Source: Phytohabitans flavus (GTDB lineage Bacteria; Actinomycetota; Actinomycetes; Mycobacteriales; Micromonosporaceae). Taken from it: 64,000 bases of DNA. The notes under the pieces were generated by a model. It did not search any database, had not been told where the DNA came from, and worked only from the letters and a program-made list of their open reading frames with translations. Each line of letters opens with the position of its first letter. Position 1 is the first letter of the stretch. Shown one piece after another: positions 8,621-17,568 of the stretch. The stretch lies in assembly GCF_011764545.1 (NCBI RefSeq), contig NZ_AP022870.1, forward strand, positions 2,278,001 to 2,342,000. Reading direction: 5' to 3'. Both the position numbers and the translations under genes were made by a program.

Positions 8621-9880
8621 TCACGTGCGGTGGTAGTAGTAGAGGTTTCGACGGGGTTGTTGTCGCTGGTCAACGTAGGCGGGTGGGATGAACTCCGGCC
8701 TGCTGTCCTCGACACAAAGCCGGACGGTCCAGTGTCCACGGTGGATGATGCGGTGGTGGTAGCCGCACAACAGCACGCTGTTGTCCAAGCTGGTAGGTCC
8801 GCCGTCGGCCCACGAGCGGATGTGGTGCCCGTCGCACCAGCGCGGCGGCCGGTCACAGCCTGGGAAGGCGCATCCCCGGTCGCGTAGCTCCAGTGCCCGC
8901 CGTAGCGGCCCGGTGATGAGCCGCCGCGTGCGGCCCAGGTCCAGGACCTGCCCGTCGCCGCCGAGCACCGCCGGACTGATCTGTGCGTCGCAGGCGAGCT
9001 GGCGGACCTGGGTGGGGCTGAGCCGCCCACCTGTGTCCAGCACGCCGACGCTGAACTGCTGCTCGAGCAGTTCGAACGGAACGGTGACCATCACGTGCGG
9101 CCGTTGTCCGCCGTTGTCCGGCAGTTGCTCGGTGCGGGTGGCCAGGTCGCACACCTCGACCAACGCGTCCGCGCGGCGCTGTCCGGGGGTGCGTGGTTCG
9201 TCGTTGTCGTGGCGGGGCGCGCACAGCGGGTCGAGGGCGGCGTTGACGGTCGCCGCGCCGGCCTCGTCCAGCCATCCGGTGACCCGGACGCGTCCGTCGC
9301 CGAGACGGGTGAGCTGGAACGCCCGAGTCTGCCACGCCCGGGCCTCCTGCCGCTGCAAGGCAGCAGCGTCGCGGGCATCGGCGATCTCGGGCGCCACATA
9401 GGCCAGGATCCGCTCACCAGCCTTACGCAAGATCGCGGGCTCGAACTGCTCCGCCTGGACGATCAGCACCGCCTCCGCCTCATCAACCAGTTCAGGGCCG
9501 AGGTCGGCGGGTAGCTCCCTGAGCGTGGTGGCGATGACCGTGGCCTGCTCGGCGTTGACGACACCCGCGACCAGGGCGGTGTCGAGAGCGGGCCGCTCGT
9601 CAACCGCCTTCGCGAGGTCGGCCAGCCGTTTCGCGGCGTGGATGCTGATGCGGTGACGCTCCCGCAACCACACAGCCGTGCTGGAGGCGTGCTGCGCGAT
9701 CGGCAGGCCACGTCCGTCGATTTCGCGGATCAAATGCAACTGGGCTGCGGTAAGTGTTTGCAACGCTTGGTGGATGCTGTCCAGGGAATCGACAAGCTCG
9801 TCATCACTCAATGTCCAGACCGACGCGGTAGCGCATTTACTGGCTACCTCGCGCAGCTGCTCTAACGCCTCCCTGGACAC
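8621..9880 (-). CDS. DUF222 / 13E12-repeat HNH endonuclease
   Basis: 419 residues, GTG start at 9880. The N-terminal helical DUF222 region (about 20-300) precedes an HNH nuclease domain with CAFPGC, CDGHHIRSWADGGPTSLDN and LLCGYHHRIIH, which supplies the two Cys pairs and catalytic His of the ββα-metal fold. This family is abundant in actinomycetes and many copies are linked to mobile DNA. The biological role is unsettled. The short C-terminal tail (QQPRRNLYYYHRT) shows no domain. Insertion-sequence remnants flank it on both sides. Confidence 0.9.
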   Translation of the reverse strand: MSREALEQLREVASKCATASVWTLSDDELVDSLDSIHQALQTLTAAQLHLIREIDGRGLPIAQHASSTAVWLRERHRISIHAAKRLADLAKAVDERPALDTALVAGVVNAEQATVIATTLRELPADLGPELVDEAEAVLIVQAEQFEPAILRKAGERILAYVAPEIADARDAAALQRQEARAWQTRAFQLTRLGDGRVRVTGWLDEAGAATVNAALDPLCAPRHDNDEPRTPGQRRADALVEVCDLATRTEQLPDNGGQRPHVMVTVPFELLEQQFSVGVLDTGGRLSPTQVRQLACDAQISPAVLGGDGQVLDLGRTRRLITGPLRRALELRDRGCAFPGCDRPPRWCDGHHIRSWADGGPTSLDNSVLLCGYHHRIIHRGHWTVRLCVEDSRPEFIPPAYVDQRQQPRRNLYYYHRT

Positions 9881-10059
9881 TCGCTAATTGTCTCGCATCA
9901 ACTCCAAGACCACCAGTTATATTCGTCGATCTAGGGATATTTGAATTGCAATCTTGCGAGGAGTGAGAAGCGGCCAAGAAACCTGATACCGGAGAATCTC
10001 GTGGCCACGCTGGCGGCGATTGGGCGGGCCTATCTGGGGCCAGCGGCGGATCAGCCGCA

Positions 10060-10235
10060 CGTTTCCGATCAGGACCGAGGCCGCCGACCGGCGCAAGGGC
10101 GGCTCCAAGCGTGGACGGTCACCGGCGTTCGCCGAACGGGCGCGCCCGCCAGACCACGCCCTTAAGTGCGGCTCGAACAAACACCGTGGCTTGGCGACCT
10201 GGTACGACGGGTTCGAGGTGCGCTGCGCACCCAGC
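10060..10235 (+). pseudogene. Degenerate IS5-family transposase remnant
   Basis: A + strand frame here reads TEAADRRKGGSKRGRSPAF and then KHRGLATWYDGFEVR. It parallels the conserved IS5 transposase text (ANRRxxGSRGGRPPAF ... RGLATRYDK), with the intervening catalytic residues lost. It is not an intact gene. It differs from the fragment at 8314. Confidence 0.5.
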
Positions 10236-10292
10236 GCGAGCGGCGACAAACGGCCGGACGCCGCCTCCCATAGGTAAGCAGAGCCCCAAGAC

Positions 10293-10357
10293 CCCAACCC
10301 CGCTGGCATGCCCGCGGTCGAAGTCCGAAGAAGCTCAGGCGCTCGGGCGGGGTTGGG
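10293..10357. repeat. Inverted repeat beside repeat R1 copy 1
   Basis: CCCAACCCCGC (10293-10303) pairs perfectly with GCGGGGTTGGG (10347-10357) across a 43-nt spacer. It abuts R1 copy 1 and resembles the GC-rich hairpins next to other R1 copies. Confidence 0.6.
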
Positions 10358-10360
10358 CTG

Positions 10361-10447
10361 GGTTGTGGGGCGCGGAGGGTGAGGCCGCGGGAGCAGCGGT
10401 CTGGACCACCGCGGACGTCGCGGTAGCTCAAATCTCCATTGTGGAAT
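10361..10447 (+). repeat. Dispersed intergenic repeat R1, copy 1
   Basis: The unit contains AGGGTGAGGCCGCGGGAG, the near-palindrome GCGGTCTGGACCACCGC, CCGCGGACGTCGCGG and a CTCCATTGTGGAATG tail. Near-identical units occur at 23502, 24904, 31272, 45781 and 46514, all outside genes. Confidence 0.85.
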
Positions 10448-10460
10448 GAGCCTGACCCTG

Positions 10461-10622
10461 GGGCCTGTTTCAAAATCCTTGCCGGGCTGCGCCGGGTCCA
10501 GACGACGACCGGCGGCGTCGGGCGTAAGGCCGCATACAACACCGGTATGCGATCTTGCGCCCGGCTTGCCGGATCGCCGCCTGGATCCCGGCTCGCCTCG
10601 ACAAATCTTTTGAAACAGGCCC
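10461..10622. mobile_element. 162 bp foldback MITE
   Basis: Terminal inverted repeats GGGCCTGTTTCAAAA (10461-10475) and TTTTGAAACAGGCCC (10608-10622) match perfectly over 15 bp. The two halves also match each other inward at roughly three quarters of positions: GTCCAG.CG.CGA.CCGG, GGGCG(T/C)AAG and finally GCATAC/GTATGC around a short loop. The whole element is therefore one long imperfect hairpin with no gene. The ten terminal bases equal the end of the IS5 remnant at 8598-8607, so an IS5-like transposase may have moved it. Confidence 0.8.
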
Positions 10623-10627
10623 TAGAT

Positions 10628-11659
10628 CTAGGCCGGCGGTAGCTCGCCGGAGCCGCGGGGGACGAGGGTTACCGGGAGGGTGACCGTGCGGACCGGATGG
10701 GTGGGATCGGCGCCGCGGGCCAGGAGTAGTTCGATCGCCGTGCGGCCGATCGCGGCGTCGTCCTGGGCGATGACGGTTAGCGCGGGGCGGAGGATGTCGG
10801 CTAGCAGGAAGTCGTCGAAGCCGACGATGGCCAGGCGGCCGGCCTCCGCACCCAAATGGCGCAGCACCTCGATGCTCGTCGCGGCGTTGCCGGCGATCAG
10901 CGCGGTGGCCGGCTCCGGTCCGCCCAGCGCGGTCTGGAGAGCGGCGACCACCCGGTCCGGCTCGACCGCGCCGGGGTGCACCATGCCGTCGAGCGGGCCG
11001 CCGTGCGCGGCCACGCAGGCGCGGAAGGCGGCGGCTCGCTCGCGTCCGGTGAATATGCGCTCGTGGTCGCCGATGTACGCGATCCGGCGGTGGCCGTGCA
11101 GCACAAGGTGCCGGAACGCCGTGCCGATGCCGGCCGCGTTGTCGGACAGTACCGTGTCGGCCTCCAGCCCGCTGAGCGGCCGGTCAACCGCGACCACCGG
11201 GAGGCCGGACTCGACCTCGGCGGACAGGTACTGGTGGTTGCTGCTTATCGGCTCGATGATGATGCCGTCGACCCGGCGCCGGCACATCGACGTGACCACC
11301 TCCCGCTCGCGCGCCTCCTCGTCCTCTGTGGACATGGCCAGCACGGTGAGTCCGGCCTCGCGGGCGTTGTGGTCGATCGCCCCGAGCACCGGGTGGGCGT
11401 CGGTCAGGTTGCGCACCGCCGCGCCGATCGTGCCGGTGACGCCGCGGCGCAGCTGGCGGGCGCGCTCGTCCGGTACGTAGTCGAGTGCGCTGATCGCCGC
11501 CTGGACCCGGCTGACCAGGTGGGAGCCGACCGTCGGGTCCTCGTTGACTACCCGGGACACGGTGCGCAGCGCGACGCCGGCCTCCCGCGCCACGTCCAGC
11601 ATCGTCGGCCGCTTACGCCGCCCGCGTACCCCGGTGCCGTCAGCCGCACGCTCGGTCAT
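10628..11659 (-). CDS. LacI-family transcriptional regulator
   Basis: 343 residues from ATG 11659. The open frame extends to 11737 but the extra residues are not LacI-like. The N-terminal helix-turn-helix is PTMLDVAREAGVALRTVSRVVNEDP, followed by a hinge and a periplasmic-binding-protein-like effector domain with VDGIIIEPIS, LPVVAVDRPL and AIVGFDDF. It is divergent from a carbohydrate ABC importer operon and very probably represses it, releasing on sugar binding. A matching operator lies at 11765-11776. Confidence 0.92.
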   Translation of the reverse strand: MTERAADGTGVRGRRKRPTMLDVAREAGVALRTVSRVVNEDPTVGSHLVSRVQAAISALDYVPDERARQLRRGVTGTIGAAVRNLTDAHPVLGAIDHNAREAGLTVLAMSTEDEEAREREVVTSMCRRRVDGIIIEPISSNHQYLSAEVESGLPVVAVDRPLSGLEADTVLSDNAAGIGTAFRHLVLHGHRRIAYIGDHERIFTGRERAAAFRACVAAHGGPLDGMVHPGAVEPDRVVAALQTALGGPEPATALIAGNAATSIEVLRHLGAEAGRLAIVGFDDFLLADILRPALTVIAQDDAAIGRTAIELLLARGADPTHPVRTVTLPVTLVPRGSGELPPA

Positions 11660-11730
11660 CGCCCGATCGTCCCCTTTCCAAGCCTGCGGCGGTACACCGG
11701 GCCCACCGATACCCGTCTCTGGCAACGCCC

Positions 11731-11776
11731 TTGACACGCCGTCGAAACGTGGCCATCCTCTCTAGACAACGTTATC
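11731..11776 (+). promoter_or_regulatory. Promoter with LacI-type operator ahead of the sugar importer operon
   Basis: TTGACA (11731-11736), a 17-base spacer and CATCCT (11754-11759) form a plausible sigma-70-like promoter. GACAACGTTATC (11765-11776) is a near-perfect palindrome centred on CG, the usual form of actinobacterial LacI-family operators, and it covers the predicted transcription start. Binding there would block initiation. Confidence 0.6.
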
Positions 11777-11875
11777 TTACGCAACCATACCTGCATAACT
11801 GGGCTGCGGATACTCCGCAGCCGGGCATCAGTGCATCGTTATCACAGCTCGCAGATCCGTCCGTAGGAGGACACC

Positions 11876-13144
11876 GTGTTACGCAAGACCTTCCTGGCGG
11901 CTTGCCTCGCGGGCCTGCTCGCCGTCACAGCCTGTTCCGACGGCGGTGGCGACAGCGGCGGCGGCAGCACGCTGACATACCTGACGTTCGAGACGCCGCA
12001 CCTCACCTCGACGTTCTGGGACAACTCGATCAAAGCGGCCCAGGCCGAGGCGCCCGGCGTACAGATCAACCGGATCACCGCGCCGAGCACCGACCGCGAC
12101 GCGTACGCCAAGCAGCTCCAGTCGTCCGGCCAGTTCCCCGATCTGCTCCAGTCGATCACGCCGTCCAACTTCGTCGGCGCGGGCTTGCTCAAGCCGTACG
12201 ACAAGGCGTGGGTGGACGCCAACTTCCTGCTGCCACAGGGCAACGCGCTCAAGGGCGAGGTCTACATCCCGCCGACCAACTCGCAGGTCGTCCCCGAGGT
12301 CTTCTACAACAAGGAGCTGTTCACCAAGGCCGGCATCGGCGCGCCGCCGAAGAACTGGGCTGAGTTCCTCGACGTCTGCGCCAAGCTCAAGGCGGCCGGC
12401 ATCACACCGTTCACATTGGGCGGTGGCGACCCGTTCGCGGCGAGCATGCCGCTGGTCGGCATCTTCAGCGCGGACGTCCTCGGCAAGAACCCCAACTGGC
12501 TCAAGGACCGCTACGCCGACAAGGTGAAGTTCTCGGACGCGAACGTGGTCACGGCCGTCGAGAAGTACCGCACGCTGGTCAGCAACGGGTACTTCGACAA
12601 GGGCGCGCTGGGCGTGAAGTACGCGGACTCGATCACCCAGTTCACCGGTGGCAAGGCCGCGATGTACCCGATGGGCAGCTGGTTCCTCGGCTCGGTGCCG
12701 AAGGAGAACGCGGACAACTTCGGCGCCTTCCCCTGGCCCACCGACGACGGCTCGGTCGTGATCCCGTTCGTGGTCGGCGGCTCGATGGCGATCAGCGCGA
12801 AGACCAAGGACCCCGACGGCGCCACGAAGTTCGCCCAGGCGTGGTCGCTCAACCCGGCCAACCTCAAGGCGCTCATCGAGGGCGACGGCGCGTTCCCGAT
12901 GCTGAAGGGCAAGACGCTCGCGGACTACAACGTGACGGTCACCAAGGTCTTCGAGGACTCGTACGCGTACGTCACCGAGGACAACACCAAGGTGAACGCG
13001 ATCGGCTGGGCGACAAACGACGACGCCCTCCCGCCCGGCCTCAACGACCAGTTCTACGCGGCCAGCCAGGCCCTCTTCACCAGCGCCGACGTGAAGGGCG
13101 AGATGGAAAAGCTCGACCAGGCCTGGAAGACCGCCACCAACTGA
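11876..13144 (+). CDS. Carbohydrate ABC transporter substrate-binding lipoprotein
   Basis: 422 residues, GTG start at 11876 after GGAGG. The signal peptide ends in the lipobox LAVTAC, so Cys20 is lipidated and the protein is anchored outside the membrane. The mature part is a family 1 (MalE-like) solute-binding fold with YNKELFTKAGI, FTLGGGDPFAAS and GGKAAMYPMGSW. It delivers an oligosaccharide or glycoside to the permeases encoded at 13221 and 14102. The adjacent glycosidase suggests the imported sugar is cleaved inside the cell. Confidence 0.93.
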   Translation: MLRKTFLAACLAGLLAVTACSDGGGDSGGGSTLTYLTFETPHLTSTFWDNSIKAAQAEAPGVQINRITAPSTDRDAYAKQLQSSGQFPDLLQSITPSNFVGAGLLKPYDKAWVDANFLLPQGNALKGEVYIPPTNSQVVPEVFYNKELFTKAGIGAPPKNWAEFLDVCAKLKAAGITPFTLGGGDPFAASMPLVGIFSADVLGKNPNWLKDRYADKVKFSDANVVTAVEKYRTLVSNGYFDKGALGVKYADSITQFTGGKAAMYPMGSWFLGSVPKENADNFGAFPWPTDDGSVVIPFVVGGSMAISAKTKDPDGATKFAQAWSLNPANLKALIEGDGAFPMLKGKTLADYNVTVTKVFEDSYAYVTEDNTKVNAIGWATNDDALPPGLNDQFYAASQALFTSADVKGEMEKLDQAWKTATN

Positions 13145-13173
13145 CCCCTCAATCAGGGCTGATCACTCAATCA

Positions 13174-13203
13174 GGGTCGGGTCCGTCCGCTCGGGCCCGA
13201 CCC
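13174..13203 (+). terminator. Intercistronic hairpin between binding protein and permease genes
   Basis: GGGTCGGG (13174-13181) pairs with CCCGACCC (13196-13203). Two CTCAATCAGGG direct repeats lie just upstream (from about 13148 and 13166). Hairpins at this place in ABC importer operons commonly lower permease expression relative to the binding protein. Confidence 0.5.
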
Positions 13204-13220
13204 CCTCACAAGGACGTGAC

Positions 13221-14105
13221 ATGTTCAGTCGCAAGAGCCGGGCGGACGGCGGCCTGGCCCTCCTGGCCGCGCTGGCGCTCGGTCTGTACCTCATATTCCT
13301 GGTGCTGCCCCTGCTGCTGAGCCTGCGCAGCAGCTTCACGAACGAGAACCCCCTGCGTGCCACCAACGAGTTCATCGGCCTGCGCAACTACCGCGAGATG
13401 GCCAGCGACGTACAGCTGCGCGACAGCCTCGTCTTCACCCTCACCCTCGCGGTCGGCGTCACCCTCGCCGCGAACGCGCTCGGCGTCGCGTTCGCGATCC
13501 TGCTGAACCGCACGCACCTCAGCTACCGGGTGATGCGCACGCTCGCGTTCCTGCCGCAGGTGCTCTCCGGCGTGATCGTCGGCTTCGTATGGCAGACGAT
13601 CCTTACCCAGGACGGGCTGCTCAACAACGTGCTGACGAGCGTGGGGCTGCTCGACGAACCGTACCCCTGGCTGGGCAGCCCGCGCGCGGCCCTCGTCTCC
13701 ATCGGCGTCGTGCTGACCTGGGTGCTCAGCGGCTTCACCACCGTCGTGTATCTGGCCGCGCTCCAGAGCGTGCCGATCGAGCTGAACGACATGGCCACAA
13801 TGGACGGTGTCCGGGGCACCCAGCGCTTCCGGAAGGTCACCTGGCCGATGATCGCACCGGGTACGACGATCAGCGTCACGATCTCGCTCATCACGGTCCT
13901 CAAGCTGTACGACATCATCGCCGTCCTCACCGGCGGCGGCCCGGCCAACTCCACCCAGTCGACCGCGCTCTACATCGTGCGGCTCGCGTTCACCAGCGAC
14001 CGCCTCGGCTACGCCTCCGCCGTCGCGATGCTCCTGCTCGCCCTCTCCGCGGTCGTCGCGCTCGCGGTGACCGGGGCGCTGCGCCGCCGCGAGGTGACCC
14101 TGTGA
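13221..14105 (+). CDS. Sugar ABC transporter permease (MalF/UgpA type)
   Basis: 294 residues from ATG 13221, six membrane spans. The EAA loop that docks to the ATPase is MATMDGVRGTQRFRKVTWPM near residue 195. The start has an upstream AAGGA. It pairs with the next permease, whose GTG overlaps this gene's stop (GTGA). No ATPase is encoded in the operon, so a shared MsiK-type ATPase elsewhere in the genome is presumably used, as in other actinomycetes. Confidence 0.93.
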   Translation: MFSRKSRADGGLALLAALALGLYLIFLVLPLLLSLRSSFTNENPLRATNEFIGLRNYREMASDVQLRDSLVFTLTLAVGVTLAANALGVAFAILLNRTHLSYRVMRTLAFLPQVLSGVIVGFVWQTILTQDGLLNNVLTSVGLLDEPYPWLGSPRAALVSIGVVLTWVLSGFTTVVYLAALQSVPIELNDMATMDGVRGTQRFRKVTWPMIAPGTTISVTISLITVLKLYDIIAVLTGGGPANSTQSTALYIVRLAFTSDRLGYASAVAMLLLALSAVVALAVTGALRRREVTL

Positions 14106-14926
14106 GGAGTCGAGGGCGCACCCGCCTGATCGTCGCGATCGTGGTCACGCTTGTCTTCATCGCGCCGATCTACCTGATGCTGGTCAACGCGTTCAAGACC
14201 GGCGACCAGATCCGCGCCAACCCGGTGGCGCCGCCGCTGCCGCCCACCCTCGAAAACCTGACCACCGCGCTCACCCGGCCGGACAACCTGATCCCGCTGG
14301 GCCTGCGCAACTCGCTCATCGTCGTGGTCTGCTCTGTGGCGCTGCTGATCCCGCTCGGCTCGGCGTTCAGCTTCTACATCTCCCGCCGCCGAGGCCGGGT
14401 CCGCGCCGTCATCCTGGCCGCGCTCGCCGCCGGCCTGATGATCCCGCCGCAGGTGATCCTGCTGCCGACCATCCAGATCCTGACCTGGCTGGGCCTGGAC
14501 CACAGCTATCCGGGCCTCATCCTCAGCAACCTGGGCGGCGGGTACCTGTCGTTCGCCGTCTTCGTCTACGTCGGCTTCATGCGCTCGGTGCCGGACGAGA
14601 TCGTGCAGGCGGCCCGGATGGACGGCGCCGGTGGGCTGCGCATCTGGTGGCAGATCGTGATGCCGCTGGTGCGGCCGGCCACGGCCACGGTCGCCATCTT
14701 CCTGTCGCTGTGGATCTGGAACGACTTCCTGAACCCGCTCTTCATCCTCGGCCCGCTCCAGGGCCAGACCATCACCACCGGTCTCTACCTCACGATTGGA
14801 CAGTACTCAGTGGACTATGGCCAGCTCTTCGGCATCATGTTCCTGGCGGGCGTACTGCCGGTGATCGGGTACCTGACCGTGCAGAAGCAGTTCATCGCCG
14901 GGCTGACCGCGGGGTCGACCAAGTGA
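14102..14926 (+). CDS. Sugar ABC transporter permease (MalG/UgpE type)
   Basis: 274 residues starting at GTG 14102 (VRSRGRTRLIVAIVV), overlapping the preceding stop by four bases. Six membrane spans and the EAA loop AARMDGAGGLRIWWQIVMPL are present, and the C-terminus VQKQFIAGLTAGSTK (ending GLTAGSxK) is characteristic of this permease class. Its own stop overlaps the glycosidase start by four bases. Confidence 0.93.
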   Translation: MRSRGRTRLIVAIVVTLVFIAPIYLMLVNAFKTGDQIRANPVAPPLPPTLENLTTALTRPDNLIPLGLRNSLIVVVCSVALLIPLGSAFSFYISRRRGRVRAVILAALAAGLMIPPQVILLPTIQILTWLGLDHSYPGLILSNLGGGYLSFAVFVYVGFMRSVPDEIVQAARMDGAGGLRIWWQIVMPLVRPATATVAIFLSLWIWNDFLNPLFILGPLQGQTITTGLYLTIGQYSVDYGQLFGIMFLAGVLPVIGYLTVQKQFIAGLTAGSTK

Positions 14927-17553
14927 GCGGCGTACCCGACCTGGACGACGTGGCCGGCGAGTGGATGGACGCCGGCGACCTCGCCCACCTGCCGTCGCTG
15001 CGCAACCAGCGCGGGCAGGCGCACGTCAACCACGACCTCGCCTCGCTGTCGTGGCTGGCCGCACCGCCGTACTCGTTCGGGTACCACACCGGACTGTTGC
15101 GGGTGGACGGTGCGGTGGTCGGCGCGGAACGGCTGCGGTGGAAGCCGTGGGGCGTACGGCGGGAGGGGAAGGCGGCCGGTGTCACCGTCGCGACGGACAC
15201 CCGGCTGGCGCTCGGCGACGACCTGATCCTGTGGCGGGTCGCGGTCACCAACGAGCGGGCCGAGGCGGCGACGGTGACGGTCAGCCAGGACCTCTTCGCG
15301 CCGGTCGCGCACAGCGAGACCGGGTGGGGCTGGCTCTACAGCGTGCCCTGGAACGGCGGCGACTACCACGACTACCACTCCCTGGAGCGGGTCCGCGCCA
15401 CCACCCGCCCCGGCCACGAGGACGACCCGTACCTGCTCTGGGAAGGCGCCCGCCGGGTCCGCCTCGGCCGGCCCCGCCCGCCAGGCATCCAGCGCGACGA
15501 GGACGCGGTGGCGATGCTGCTGGAGAGCGCGCTGCCCCGGCACGTCAGCCAGGACGTCGTGTACCCGCACGGCGAGGCCGCCCACGGCACCGTGCGGGCG
15601 CTGCGCGTCGGACCGCTGCGCCACGACGGCGAGGTGGAGCTCGACCGGGACACGCGCGTCGACCTGGACGCGGTGGAAGTACAGGACGGCACCGAGCTGG
15701 GCTTCGACTTCCGCCCCGCCACGCTCGGCCACGCCGGCGTCATCCTCACCCACGGCAACCACCCCGACTCGCTCCAGTGTGGACTCGACGGCGACCGGCT
15801 GTGGGTGGCGATCTGCGGCGAGCGGGAGTACGCGGCCCGCCCGGTCACCGCCGGTACCTGGCACCGGATCGAGATCAGCGTGGACCAGCACCAGGCCGTG
15901 CTCCGGCTGGACGGGCGGGAGGCGGCGCGCACCCGGCACTGGACCGCGTCGCCCCGCTGGGTGTCCAAGGTGGAAGGCGACGTCGTCGGCATCGTCGACC
16001 GGGGGTCGGCGGCGCGGGCGTTCTACGCGTTCGACGGGGTGCCGTCGACGGTGGAGCGGCGGGGCTTCGGCGGGCGGGCGACCTGGACCCTCGAGCTCGC
16101 GCCGGGGGAGACCCGCACGTTCGGGGTGGCCTGCGCGTACGGCACCGATCCGGCGGCGGTCGCGGCGGCGGCACGGCGGGCGGCGGCCGGTTTCGCCGAG
16201 GCACACGAGGCGGTCGAGCGGGGGTGGCGGCAGCTGTGGTCGAACATGTTCAAGCCCGACAACGACGACTTCAGCGGCCACCTGCCCACGCTGCACACCG
16301 GTGACCGCGAGCTGGCCCGGGCGTACTACATGGGCGCGCTGCTCGTGCTGTACATGCGCAACCTCACCGCGAGCCGTGCCGAGCCCACGTTCCTCACCGG
16401 CGGGCCGCGGCTCGGCCCCACCACGACGTTCTACTGGGACCACACCGAGTGGAGCCGGATGTACGCGCTGCTGGAGCCGGCCGGCCTGCGCGCCTGGCTG
16501 CTGCGCGGGCTGGCCCAGCCGTACGACGAGGCGTTCGGCTTCGACGTGCGGGGTGGCGGGCCGCTGGGCAACAACTACGCATCCAACCACTACTCGCTCT
16601 TCCGCCTCGTCGAGCACTACGTCGGCGTGACCGGCGACCTCGCGTTCCTGGACGAGCTGGCCGGGTCTGTGACGGTCGGCGCGCACCTGGAGCGGCTGGC
16701 GTACGGGTGGCGGGACCGGCAGACCCGGGGGACCGGCGGGGTGCTGGCCGACTTCGGCGGTGACCCGTGGGTGCTGCTGGAGTGCGTACCCAACTACACG
16801 AACGCGGTCGCCTCGTTCAACGCCGCGTACGCCGGCATGCTCCGCTCCTACGCGGCGCTCCTGCGGCATCTCGGCGACGCCACGAAAGCGGAACGCGTCA
16901 TGTCCGACGCGGCGGCGCTCGCCGCGGCGGTGGGCGGCCTGTACGCGGGCGGCGGGCGGTGGAAGGTACGCCACCCCGACCGCAGCGAGACGATCGGGCA
17001 CGTCCTGGACTTCGGGCTCGTCGCGGCCGCCCTCCACGCCGACCTGGACGAGCGGGTCCGCGGCGAGATGGTGTCCTTCGTGACTGAGCGGCTGCTCAGC
17101 GGCGACTGGATGCGGGCGCTCGCCGCCGACGACCCGATCGCCCCGCACTCCGACCGGCCGGACCACGGTGCGGCGGGCGCGTTCGGGGCGTGGCCGGGCG
17201 TGACCGCGTACGGTCTGGCCAAGCTCGGGCGGCGGGACCTGGCGCTCGGCGTGCTCCGGGCCACCCCACGGGCCGCCTCGGGCGCGCTGTGGGGACAGGC
17301 GATGGAGCTGGTCGACGGCGGGCGGCGGGCGCGGGTCGCGGAGCGGGGCACCGCCAACCGGGACTCCATCGCCGGGGCCGCGACGGCGGAAGCCGTGCTG
17401 GCCGGGCTCTTCGGGGTGGAGCCTGGCTTCGAGTCGCTCTCCGAGGATCGGGCCGCCACTGTGGACGTACCAGATATCGGAAGCCTGACCGGCCTCAACC
17501 TGGCGCGGTCCGGTGTGCTTGGTGCGGCGCCGCAGGCGACGCTCCCGCGGTGA
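14923..17553 (+). CDS. Six-hairpin glycosidase-like enzyme with lectin-like insert
   Basis: 876 residues, GTG at 14923 overlapping the permease stop. The N-terminal beta-rich region (about 1-215) is followed by a concanavalin/LamG-like segment (about 240-345; HGNHPDSLQ, TAGTWHRIEISVDQ, VLRLDG). The C-terminal half (about 430-800) is helical with TFYWDHTEWSRM, NNYASNHYSLFR and NYTNAVASFNAAY, consistent with an (alpha/alpha)6 glycosidase barrel. There is no signal peptide, so it acts in the cytoplasm on the sugar brought in by the adjacent importer. I cannot assign a GH family with confidence. Candidate acids are the D and E in YWDHTEW. Confidence 0.75.
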   Translation: MSGVPDLDDVAGEWMDAGDLAHLPSLRNQRGQAHVNHDLASLSWLAAPPYSFGYHTGLLRVDGAVVGAERLRWKPWGVRREGKAAGVTVATDTRLALGDDLILWRVAVTNERAEAATVTVSQDLFAPVAHSETGWGWLYSVPWNGGDYHDYHSLERVRATTRPGHEDDPYLLWEGARRVRLGRPRPPGIQRDEDAVAMLLESALPRHVSQDVVYPHGEAAHGTVRALRVGPLRHDGEVELDRDTRVDLDAVEVQDGTELGFDFRPATLGHAGVILTHGNHPDSLQCGLDGDRLWVAICGEREYAARPVTAGTWHRIEISVDQHQAVLRLDGREAARTRHWTASPRWVSKVEGDVVGIVDRGSAARAFYAFDGVPSTVERRGFGGRATWTLELAPGETRTFGVACAYGTDPAAVAAAARRAAAGFAEAHEAVERGWRQLWSNMFKPDNDDFSGHLPTLHTGDRELARAYYMGALLVLYMRNLTASRAEPTFLTGGPRLGPTTTFYWDHTEWSRMYALLEPAGLRAWLLRGLAQPYDEAFGFDVRGGGPLGNNYASNHYSLFRLVEHYVGVTGDLAFLDELAGSVTVGAHLERLAYGWRDRQTRGTGGVLADFGGDPWVLLECVPNYTNAVASFNAAYAGMLRSYAALLRHLGDATKAERVMSDAAALAAAVGGLYAGGGRWKVRHPDRSETIGHVLDFGLVAAALHADLDERVRGEMVSFVTERLLSGDWMRALAADDPIAPHSDRPDHGAAGAFGAWPGVTAYGLAKLGRRDLALGVLRATPRAASGALWGQAMELVDGGRRARVAERGTANRDSIAGAATAEAVLAGLFGVEPGFESLSEDRAATVDVPDIGSLTGLNLARSGVLGAAPQATLPR

Positions 17554-17568
17554 CCGGCGGGAGGCCGG

